Notes: a model not told the origin generated them from the letters alone. 44,750 nucleotides of DNA from Polynucleobacter sp. (GCA_008015455.1 SSFP01000059.1:1-44750); one strand, 5' to 3'; numbered from the stretch's first letter, positions 37,445 through 44,646 are shown. Program-made: numbers and translations.

Positions 37445-37490
37445 AATCTCGTTTCTTGGCCTGGTAGCTCAGTCGGTAGAGCAGAGGACT
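37445..37490 (+). repeat. Left attachment direct repeat: leader plus orphan 5' half of tRNA-Phe (tRNA part 37458-37490)
   Basis: AATCTCGTTTCTTGGCCTGGTAGCTCAGTCGGTAGAGCAGAGGACT, identical to 44674-44719. Confidence 0.95.
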
Positions 37491-37585
37491 AACAGTTGTT
37501 TGTACATTGTCTCTAAGCGTGGTCTACGTTTGCTGCGAATTCCGCAACATCATCATCGGCACTCAATAAAAAAATCACACACATT

Positions 37586-37616
37586 ATTTTGTTCGCAGAG
37601 TGTCGTGCGACAAAAT
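37586..37616. repeat. Inverted repeat upstream of integrase
   Basis: ATTTTGTtCGCA-gagtgtcg-TGCGACAAAAT, 11-bp arms with one bulge. Confidence 0.7.
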
Positions 37617-37650
37617 ATTTCGGTCGCATAAAACGTAAACAGAAAACAAA

Positions 37651-37683
37651 ATAACAAGCATCGCAATCATCGCTGCTTGTTAT
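37651..37683 (+). promoter_or_regulatory. Perfect 10-bp hairpin overlapping the integrase start codon
   Basis: ATAACAAGCA-tcgcaatcatcgc-TGCTTGTTAT; ATG at 37682. Confidence 0.7.
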
Positions 37684-38893
37684 GTCTAATATTAATTTTC
37701 TATTCGCAAATGAAGTAGTTGGCAATGACGCTGTCATAAAGCTAATGGACGGCAAACTCACTGTTTATAAGCGTCCCAAGACGATGCAATGGCAATGCAG
37801 GTTTAAATTAGCTAATGGCAAGTGGCATAGCGCAACGACTGGCACAGACGACATAGAGCAAGCAAAGATACAAGCCATTGCAATTTATGAAACAACAAAA
37901 ATAAAAGTAAGTGCAGGCTTAGCGCCAGTAGCAAAAACATTTAAACAAATTGCTACAGAAGAGCTGGCGTGTATGCGTCGTGCATTAAATGCTAGTAGTG
38001 GCAAGCGTACATATATTGATTACGAATTTGCAATCAACAAATATCTCATTCCGTTTTTTGGCGAATACGAAGTGGGAAAAATTACTGTTGATGTTGTGGC
38101 TGACTTTGAAGCGTGGCGTATTGCAATGATGGGCAAAGTTCCTAAAGCAAGTACGAAGCGTAATCACGCAAGCGCATACAACAGGGTGATTAATTTGGCG
38201 AGAGAGAAAGGAATGATTGGCGTTAACCAAGCCGTGCCATTGCTTGATGCTAAAGGACAAAGAAGCACAGCACGTCCAGCGTTTACTAATGAAGAAGTGC
38301 GAGAACTATTAAGTTACTTGGAGACGTGGCAGAAAAGCTCATACACAGACAGAACAGCATTGATGCGTACATTGTGTGGGGAGTACATACAGTTCTTGCT
38401 CTACACAGGCGCAAGGCACGGCACAGAAGTGTTACCTTTGCGTTGGATGCATATGCAATGGCATTGGGTGGGTAACAGGAGGTATTTGCGTATATGGGTA
38501 AGCGGTAAGACTGGGCCGAGATACTTGATTGCACGTAAAGAATTAATTGCGGTGCTTGAGCGATTAATTAAATGGCAGAGGCTGGACTACAGAAACTTAA
38601 GCGCAGTAATTGAGGCAAGGCTTGATAAGTTGGTATTTAGATTGCCGACGGGTGAGCAAATAAGCAATATGGAAAATATATTTAGAAACTTAATGACACG
38701 CAGTCACTTACGCAAAGACGCTAGCGGACTAAACAGAACGCTGTATTCATTACGTCACACCTATGCAACACAAGCGTTGACTAAAGGCATTGACATACAC
38801 ACGCTAGCAAAACAGATGGGCACTAGTGTGGGAATGATTGAGAGGCACTACAGCAAGATGACTGCGACTATGGCGGCTGAGAAGTTGGCTTAG
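37682..38893 (+). CDS. Tyrosine-type site-specific integrase
   Basis: ARHGTEVLPLRW, SGKTGPR, LYSLRHTYATQAL, ERHYSKM catalytic pattern; adjacent to att. Start codon uncertain. Confidence 0.93.
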   Translation: MSNINFLFANEVVGNDAVIKLMDGKLTVYKRPKTMQWQCRFKLANGKWHSATTGTDDIEQAKIQAIAIYETTKIKVSAGLAPVAKTFKQIATEELACMRRALNASSGKRTYIDYEFAINKYLIPFFGEYEVGKITVDVVADFEAWRIAMMGKVPKASTKRNHASAYNRVINLAREKGMIGVNQAVPLLDAKGQRSTARPAFTNEEVRELLSYLETWQKSSYTDRTALMRTLCGEYIQFLLYTGARHGTEVLPLRWMHMQWHWVGNRRYLRIWVSGKTGPRYLIARKELIAVLERLIKWQRLDYRNLSAVIEARLDKLVFRLPTGEQISNMENIFRNLMTRSHLRKDASGLNRTLYSLRHTYATQALTKGIDIHTLAKQMGTSVGMIERHYSKMTATMAAEKLA

Positions 38894-39522
38894 TTTTTTC
38901 TTGCTTGTAAATTTTCTTGATGCTCAACATCAGTTTCCTGTGTCAAAGCCAAGCGATTGCACTCTAACCTGCCAACACAAAACTGCATACGGTTTTCTGT
39001 TAACAATTCTTCATTTAAATTAGTTAGATGTGAGATGAGGGATTGTAGAGAGTGAACGCTTGAGGGCTTGTTAGTTTTAAATTCAGCCTCGCCTGTAAAT
39101 ACAACCAATCCTACAATTTGTTCGGGCGGTAAAAAATCCAATAGTTCTTGCACAGCTTTAATGTGTTTGTAATTTTGATGCAGTGGATTTTGGAACGGAT
39201 ACTTATTTCCATATACAACCTGCGTCCATTGTTTAGCTCTCTCTTCGCCAAATATCCAGCCCGTGTAATGTTTTGTTTCAATAACAAAAATGCCATAGCG
39301 TGATACCAAGATATGATCAATTTGAGTTGTTGTGTCATCTATCTTTAGCGTTATGTTATTGAGTAGGTGCCAAGAGTTTGTAGATAGGTACTTGGTTATA
39401 GCGCGACGCACAAGTACTTCACCGCGATTTTGAAATTTATAAGCTAAGCGTTGACGATATGAGCGGGTTAGATAACCCAGAAGCGCAGCAAGCGGAAGAA
39501 GAAGCCACCAATACTTAATCAT
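38890..39522 (-). CDS. NERD domain-containing protein
   Basis: GEVLVRRAI...LNNITLKIDDTTTQIDHILVSRYGIFVIETKHYTGWIFG...FQNPLHQNYKHIKAVQELL. Confidence 0.88.
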   Translation of the reverse strand: MIKYWWLLLPLAALLGYLTRSYRQRLAYKFQNRGEVLVRRAITKYLSTNSWHLLNNITLKIDDTTTQIDHILVSRYGIFVIETKHYTGWIFGEERAKQWTQVVYGNKYPFQNPLHQNYKHIKAVQELLDFLPPEQIVGLVVFTGEAEFKTNKPSSVHSLQSLISHLTNLNEELLTENRMQFCVGRLECNRLALTQETDVEHQENLQARKN

Positions 39523-39588
39523 AGCGCTAATAATATACGTTCGGCTATGTTAAATTGATATTTAATACGAATTTTTAGAAAGAATTTT

Positions 39589-40071
39589 ATGACGTATGTA
39601 AATTCTGTTTTAGGAAAAGAAGAAGTGGTTCAATACGAGGCCAATGTATCCCTAATGCCATTTTTAAACAGATTTGTTTTTGGTTTTGTTTTGCTTGCGG
39701 GCGGAGCATACGCTTTCCAAATTCCGAACGCGGAAAAAATTGGAGGCATTTCATTTGCATCAATTCTGGCCATTTCTTTGTTTTTGTGTGGATTGCTAGT
39801 TTTAATTCAACCAATTATTGCAAAAGAAACTACAGAGCTGGTGATAACAAATAGACGAATTATTGCGAAGTTTGGATTGATTAGTCGTTACACAATTGAA
39901 ATTAATTTATCAAAAGTAGAAAGCATTAGCGTCTCTCAAAGCATATTTGGGCGCTTGCTTGATTATGGTGATATAGAAATAGTTGGTACAGGCGGCACAA
40001 GAGAGCCAATTCAGTTCATCAGTAAGCCTATTTTGTTTAGAAAAAAAGTGGATGAAATCCTTCACCATTAA
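39589..40071 (+). CDS. Bacterial PH-domain membrane protein (YdbS/DUF304-like)
   Basis: Two TM helices then ELVITNRRIIAKFGLISRYTIEINLSKVESISVSQSIFGRLLDYGDIEIVGTGG. Confidence 0.87.
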   Translation: MTYVNSVLGKEEVVQYEANVSLMPFLNRFVFGFVLLAGGAYAFQIPNAEKIGGISFASILAISLFLCGLLVLIQPIIAKETTELVITNRRIIAKFGLISRYTIEINLSKVESISVSQSIFGRLLDYGDIEIVGTGGTREPIQFISKPILFRKKVDEILHH

Positions 40072-40087
40072 TCCAAATATGTTTCAA

Positions 40088-40107
40088 AGTATTACTTAAG
40101 TAATACT
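40088..40107. promoter_or_regulatory. 20-bp perfect palindrome, candidate operator
   Basis: AGTATTACTTAAGTAATACT, 30 bp upstream of the 40138 ORF. Confidence 0.75.
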
Positions 40108-40137
40108 CCATTAACTCCCTGCATAGTAAGGTTTTAA

Positions 40138-41274
40138 ATGGCTACCAAAAAAACATCATCATCAACACCTAAGCCTAGTATAAAAAAGCCTGCAATCAAA
40201 AAAACAGCCGCAAAGAGCAAAGAAGTAGCCAAAAAGAAAACAGCGGAGCAGATACTTAAATCTATAAAACGTAAAACCACTACCTCTAAAAATACAAAGA
40301 AATCTACAGCAGTAGTTGAAGCGAAGCCAATACAGCTAAACGCTGAGCACGAAGCGCGAATGGTGGAGTGGAGAGAAAAGCAGGCTGAAATTGAAAGTTT
40401 TATTACTGTTTGGGCAAGTAAATTAACTAATACTGCGAGAAAAGTACGAGACTTAAATCAGCAATATAGAAAAATTCTCTATAAGCATTTGCAGGATGCT
40501 TATGAGGTTTATGACAATGTTTTGCGAAGTGAGTATTGCGACGACTTCTTTGCAAACTTGCGAGGTGCTTTATATACACAGGGCTTCAAGGTACAGAGCA
40601 ATACTACTGATTCAGCTTTAATTATTCGTTTTGTTTTTGGCATAGATACCCAAACAAAAACTGTAAGTGATTACAGTCGCGCATTAGATGGTGCTCGATA
40701 TGATGGTGTAGACACAAACAACTTTGCAGAATGGTTAGAGCGTAAGACGCTGACTAAAGTAATTGAAGAGCAGCGAGCTATTAAGAAAGAAATTGAAACG
40801 CCCGCAGAGCGATTGGATAGGGCACGTAGGGTTGTGCTGCGAATGATTGAACTACGTGAAACAAAACCCATCATCAAATTTACACGCATAGAACCCACAG
40901 CACAAAAAATGATTGGTAGTAGATTTGGGTTATGCGTGATGCTGGGTTATGCCTATCGTACATTTGGTAGGGGTGACGACGGAATGGATGTAGATATAAA
41001 TCTAAATCTACTTATTCCACCAAGTATTGATTTAGAGGTAACAATAATTGACAAACTTGCTCGCTACATAATTGGCGATGTTGAAGAATATGAGCAGCGT
41101 TTGTATGAAGAAGAGGAAGAGCAGTGGGCTGATGAAGTGTGGGAGCGTTTGGTTGCTTCTTGTGATGAAGAAGTAGAAAAGAATAAAGAGTATTGGGCTA
41201 ATAGACAGCAGGCGTCAATGGCTGACGATCAATACGAATTTGCAAAACAAGTTAAGGCAAGGAAATATAAATGA
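40138..41274 (+). CDS. Unrecognised protein with histone H1-like Lys/Thr/Ser-rich N-terminal tail
   Basis: 378-aa ORF; tail MATKKTSSSTPKPSIKKPAIKKTAAKSKEVAKKKTAEQILKSIKRKTTTSKNTKKS, then a charged body with no family I recognise. Confidence 0.8.
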   Translation: MATKKTSSSTPKPSIKKPAIKKTAAKSKEVAKKKTAEQILKSIKRKTTTSKNTKKSTAVVEAKPIQLNAEHEARMVEWREKQAEIESFITVWASKLTNTARKVRDLNQQYRKILYKHLQDAYEVYDNVLRSEYCDDFFANLRGALYTQGFKVQSNTTDSALIIRFVFGIDTQTKTVSDYSRALDGARYDGVDTNNFAEWLERKTLTKVIEEQRAIKKEIETPAERLDRARRVVLRMIELRETKPIIKFTRIEPTAQKMIGSRFGLCVMLGYAYRTFGRGDDGMDVDINLNLLIPPSIDLEVTIIDKLARYIIGDVEEYEQRLYEEEEEQWADEVWERLVASCDEEVEKNKEYWANRQQASMADDQYEFAKQVKARKYK

Positions 41275-41612
41275 GCGATGAAATTATTAAAAAAGAAGAT
41301 TTATTTAATGTTATTAAGCACGGACAGGCTTGGTATAACGATAAGATAAAGGAGGAGCTAGAAAAGATTATTGCTAAAAGTAACTTTGCCGATGAGCATT
41401 ACTTTCGCTGGGATAGCGATGACAAGTACAACTTCATTTACGACAATGAATGTTATTTGTTTGTATATGAGGGAAGAATTGAGGTTAGGTGTGATAGAGA
41501 TAATGTCTTTAGCTCATTTAAAACTATTGAATTTCCAATTAAAAATTTGGATGACATTCAATCGGCATATGATTGCTTTAAGTCGATGACTATGGAAGAT
41601 GAGGAGGAGTAG
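41271..41612 (+). CDS. Unrecognised small acidic protein
   Basis: 113-aa ORF; start overlaps the upstream stop by 4 bp (ATGA). Confidence 0.8.
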   Translation: MSDEIIKKEDLFNVIKHGQAWYNDKIKEELEKIIAKSNFADEHYFRWDSDDKYNFIYDNECYLFVYEGRIEVRCDRDNVFSSFKTIEFPIKNLDDIQSAYDCFKSMTMEDEEE

Positions 41613-41622
41613 GCTGCTTAAG

Positions 41623-42189
41623 TTAAACCAACTCCACAGCCCTGCGTTTCATATCATCGTTCACATCAATATAGGCCTGTGTCACAGTAATGCTGCGATG
41701 TCCTGCCAAACTAGCCAGTACACGCACACCAATACCCTGCTGTGCTAATTTTGTAATAAAGCTACGACGTCCGCTGTGACTACTAGCACCACTTACCCCT
41801 GCACGTTTGTATAGCCAAAAGAAATGTTGTGTCAGTGTGTTTGCTGTAAAGCCATCACGTTTCGCTGTGAAAAATAATGGTTTAGTAACGTTGATTGTTT
41901 TAAGTGTCTGCAAGTAACTGGTAATTTCTACACGTAGCTTTTCAGGTAAAAACACAGTACGTGCATATTTGCCTTTTGTTTGTTCTGGCGTTAAATGCAC
42001 TTCCGCTTTTACTGTGCCATCTTCGTTGCATATATCGCCAACTTTTAATGCGCTAATTTCACCCACACGCATACCACTCCAAAAGCTCATTAATAGCATT
42101 GTGCGATTGCGTACTGCAAATTGACGTGTGTTGATGTAACGAAGTACTTGATCAATTTCTGCTTGCGTTAGTGTTTTAGCTTGTGACAT
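41623..42189 (-). CDS. Minimal tyrosine recombinase (catalytic domain only)
   Basis: 188 aa; SGMRVGEISALKVGD, TKGKYARTVFLP, SSHSGRRSFITKLAQQGI, LAGHRSITVTQAYIDV. Confidence 0.92.
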   Translation of the reverse strand: MSQAKTLTQAEIDQVLRYINTRQFAVRNRTMLLMSFWSGMRVGEISALKVGDICNEDGTVKAEVHLTPEQTKGKYARTVFLPEKLRVEITSYLQTLKTINVTKPLFFTAKRDGFTANTLTQHFFWLYKRAGVSGASSHSGRRSFITKLAQQGIGVRVLASLAGHRSITVTQAYIDVNDDMKRRAVELV

Positions 42190-42445
42190 CTAAATCTCCC
42201 TTCAATCAAATAAAAACATAGCTGTAGTGTGTTTTCTTTATTGCAAAATTCCTACCTGTTTTTGACTGAAAAAATCCTGCCAAAAAACAAGTGGTTAGCA
42301 AAAGAACAAAGAATTTATGGAAAATCTTTGGTTGTGTATTTAGTTTGTGCGGTGCACGAGATTGGCTAGATTGGCGTACAAGCCCTATGCTGTAAAAACG
42401 GGTTTCTCAGCTAGTCAGCCCTGCAAGCCCTTTAAATCAGTGCTT

Positions 42446-42480
42446 AAAAGGCGGTTTTAGCGTTAAAACCGACCTTTTTT
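42446..42480 (+). terminator. Rho-independent-type hairpin, possibly bidirectional
   Basis: AAAAGG-CGGTTTTA-GCGT-TAAAACCG-A-CCTTTTTT. Confidence 0.75.
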
Positions 42481-42487
42481 GCATTAC

Positions 42488-42509
42488 AAGTGTTACTTAA
42501 GTAACACTT
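42488..42509. promoter_or_regulatory. 22-bp perfect palindrome, candidate operator
   Basis: AAGTGTTACTTAAGTAACACTT; shares TTACTTAAGTAA with 40088-40107. Confidence 0.75.
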
Positions 42510-42511
42510 TG

Positions 42512-42970
42512 CTACCACTCACACAGCTCTGCATTCGTAGCTAGTAGCTGGGGTGCGTTTTTATCGCGTACTAGTTTGCAAGGTTTAACTGGCAAATTCC
42601 ACGCTGTTTGTATGTTCATAGCATCATCGGCAATTACTAGCTGTAGCTTGTTAGTGGCTAAGTTCAGCGTACAAAAGCCCAAGACAAATGATTTATGTTT
42701 AGTCGCAGGGTCGTAGCGCAGTACCCAACTAATTAATGTGTCCTTGTTGTCTTTGTCTGTGACTAGTTCTATTACTTCCATCTGTGCATCAGTTTTAGCC
42801 TGTGCTTCCCAATGTGCGTAGCTGTAAAAATCTAATAAGTATTTGGCTTTGGGATTTTTCACATCGGCTGTGGCGTTAAATACTGCGTGGTGATAGACGC
42901 CTTTGCCATAAGTAGTTCCGTATTTGTTGTTTTCGTATAGACGTACTGCGATTTCGTTCTGCATATTCAT
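42512..42970 (-). CDS. Unrecognised 152-aa protein
   Basis: ORF with AAGGAG ribosome-binding site upstream. Confidence 0.75.
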   Translation of the reverse strand: MNMQNEIAVRLYENNKYGTTYGKGVYHHAVFNATADVKNPKAKYLLDFYSYAHWEAQAKTDAQMEVIELVTDKDNKDTLISWVLRYDPATKHKSFVLGFCTLNLATNKLQLVIADDAMNIQTAWNLPVKPCKLVRDKNAPQLLATNAELCEW

Positions 42971-43023
42971 TTCTCCTTTTAGTTGCAGGTGAGTAGCAGA
43001 AGAAGTTGCCGATGCCAGTAATA

Positions 43024-43170
43024 GTTACGTGTTACTGGGTTGCGTGTTACTCAGTCACTAGTCACAAGTTGCCATTTGTCACACAGTTACTGAGTAACTT
43101 AGTAACGAGCAACTATTTGTTACTAGCTACTCATTGCAACTCACTTCGCCACTCGCAGTTATTTAGTAAC
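43024..43170. repeat. Iteron-like cluster of GTTAC/GTAAC repeats
   Basis: GTTAC at 43024, 43031, 43046, 43086, 43119; GTAAC at 43094, 43102, 43166; includes GTTACTgAGTAAC palindrome 43086-43098. Confidence 0.8.
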
Positions 43171-43308
43171 TGGTAAAGGCTTTGTGAATAAAAGTGGCGT
43201 GATATTTGGTGGTTTTGGTAAAACTGACAAATTGAATAAAAAATCATTGTCCAAACAGCAAAACCGAAAATACATTGTGTGTGCCCATTAAACAAATAGG
43301 AGAACACA

Positions 43309-43749
43309 ATGAGCGCATTAAGCACACTTAAGCTAACAACCGCTAAGAAACCAAAACACTTGTCTAGTGTTGTATTGCGTAGGAATAAACTTTCTAGCAA
43401 GTTGTGGGAACAAATCCAGTTAGCTAAATCACAAATTGAAGGCACACAGTTTGTTGTTAAAAAGTTCCGTACAGTTGTAGACAGAGATAGTGGTTTACGT
43501 AAAAGCGTGGAAATTCCTAAGCGCATACGCGAATGGTGGTTTAAGAACGAAGCGGGAAAAGTCTGCTTTTGCGTAAAGTATGGCAGTCAAACTTTAGAGC
43601 TAGCTAAAGGTAAGCACAGCATTGAAGTGGATAGCGCACAAGCGTTAATTAAAGCGTTAGAAACAGTTAAGCAGGCTGTGGAAGATGGCGAACTTGACGC
43701 ACAGATTGAAAACGCAAGCACTACATTACGCAGTGGATTTAAGCATTAA
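43309..43749 (+). CDS. DUF6641-like hypothetical protein
   Basis: SALSTLKLTTAKKPK...VVLRRNKLSSKLWEQIQLAKSQ; family named from memory; AGGAG ribosome-binding site. Confidence 0.75.
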   Translation: MSALSTLKLTTAKKPKHLSSVVLRRNKLSSKLWEQIQLAKSQIEGTQFVVKKFRTVVDRDSGLRKSVEIPKRIREWWFKNEAGKVCFCVKYGSQTLELAKGKHSIEVDSAQALIKALETVKQAVEDGELDAQIENASTTLRSGFKH

Positions 43750-43756
43750 AGGCACT

Positions 43757-43789
43757 TTTACCAAGCATCATTATTTGGTGCTTGGTAAA
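43757..43789 (+). terminator. Strong hairpin after the DUF6641-like gene (terminator or leader)
   Basis: TTTACCAAGCATC-ATTATTT-GGTGCTTGGTAAA, 13-bp stem with one G-T; no T-run. Confidence 0.6.
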
Positions 43790-43796
43790 TATTCGT

Positions 43797-43976
43797 ATGC
43801 GCTTTTACGAATTCAAACCAAATAAACCATTAACACCACAGCAGTCACGTATTGCCAGTCTTAAGCGTAACGCTGAAATTGCCAAACAAGCATTGGCTAG
43901 TGAGCGCAAAGCACAGCAGATACAAAAAGCCCAAACAACAATTAAAAAGTTAACTGCACAAAAAATTGCAGCTTAA
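43797..43976 (+). CDS. Small Gln/Lys/Ala-rich protein
   Basis: MRFYEFKPNKPLTPQQSRIASLKRNAEIAKQALASERKAQQIQKAQTTIKKLTAQKIAA; paralogous remnant at 44146-44307 supports real coding. Confidence 0.75.
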   Translation: MRFYEFKPNKPLTPQQSRIASLKRNAEIAKQALASERKAQQIQKAQTTIKKLTAQKIAA

Positions 43977-44127
43977 CTACTTTTTCCTGCCAGCACTTGA
44001 TTTTTGACCACGCAATAAATGCGTCATTCGATTCAAAATCACACATTTCTCCATTAGTTCCCATTGCAATTCACAGTTTGTGTTTTGACTATGCGAGATG
44101 CATTTGAAATACTTTTTGCATTTAGTT

Positions 44128-44144
44128 GATAAAGCAGAGGATTA
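44128..44144 (+). repeat. tRNA-Phe-like att remnant (direct)
   Basis: GATAAAGCAGAGGATTA resembles GGTAGAGCAGAGGAcT of the att repeat and typical tRNA-Phe GGTAGAGCAGAGGATT. Confidence 0.6.
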
Positions 44145-44145
44145 A

Positions 44146-44307
44146 TACATCTCTGCCATCCCCGCACCCAATCCACGAATCGATGCCTTGAAAAGACAAA
44201 AAGACAATGTCAGCAAGCAGTTAAAAGCTGAGCGAGCTAGGCAAAAAATAAAAAAGGCTCAGCAACAAATCAATTCAGCACAGCAGTCAATGGTTCAAAA
44301 ACAATAA
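44146..44307 (+). pseudogene. Start-less paralogue of the 43797-43976 small protein
   Basis: YISAIPAPNPRIDALKRQKDNVSKQLKAERARQKIKKAQQQINSAQQSMVQKQ* aligns with RIASLKRNAEIAKQALASERKAQQIQKAQTTIKK; no ATG/GTG before the homologous part. Confidence 0.7.
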
Positions 44308-44323
44308 GACAGCCTAAAAGTAA

Positions 44324-44340
44324 TCCTCTGCTCTACCATT
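44324..44340 (-). repeat. tRNA-Phe-like att remnant (inverted)
   Basis: Reverse complement of 44321-44340 is AATGGTAGAGCAGAGGATTA; inverted relative to 44128-44144. Confidence 0.65.
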
Positions 44341-44356
44341 GCTGTAGAATTTACAA

Positions 44357-44557
44357 ATGAAATTGAATTCAACTATTACTTGCCCAAATTGCCAAGTAAA
44401 AACAAAAGAGGTGATGCCAACAACCAGTTGTCAGTTCTTTTATGAGTGCGAACATTGCCACACAATCCTTAAACCTAAAGATGGCGACTGTTGTGTGTTC
44501 TGTAGCTATGGTGATGTGCCTTGTCCGCCAATACAAAAAAATAAAAGTTGTTGTTAG
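44357..44557 (+). CDS. GDCCVxC domain-containing small Cys-rich protein
   Basis: STITCPNCQVKTKEVMPTTSCQFFYECEHCHTILKPKDGDCCVFCSYGDVPCPPIQ. Confidence 0.9.
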   Translation: MKLNSTITCPNCQVKTKEVMPTTSCQFFYECEHCHTILKPKDGDCCVFCSYGDVPCPPIQKNKSCC

Positions 44558-44646
44558 TAATCACTCGCACCGTTAAACAGGATTACCATCCCCACCCTCC
44601 GTAGGATCCAATAAGCACTAGAAGAGTTAGGTACAGTCAGGCACAT

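Noticed and set aside
37501-37681. Possible second tRNA or small RNA gene between att and integrase
   Set aside because: Only inverted repeats seen; no cloverleaf, promoter or terminator could be supported.
39587-39814. Minus-strand 75-aa ORF
   Set aside because: Antisense to the PH-domain gene, which has clear TM and PH features.
42264-42279. GACTGAAAAAATCCTG resembling the tRNA-Phe anticodon arm near the second recombinase
   Set aside because: Short, with a 2-nt insertion and no further tRNA similarity; likely chance in AT-rich DNA.
43011-43170. CRISPR-like array
   Set aside because: Repeats are 5-6 bp, irregularly spaced and in both orientations; no cas genes.
43131-43526. Minus-strand 131-aa ORF across the iteron-like region
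   Set aside because: Overlaps the better-supported 43309 gene and the repeat cluster; start region falls inside the opposite coding sequence.
43942-44064. Minus-strand 40-aa ORF (MGTNGEMCDFESNDAFIAWSKIKCWQEKVVKL...)
   Set aside because: Partly antisense to the 43797 gene; too short and no clear homology, though it could be checked by ribosome profiling.
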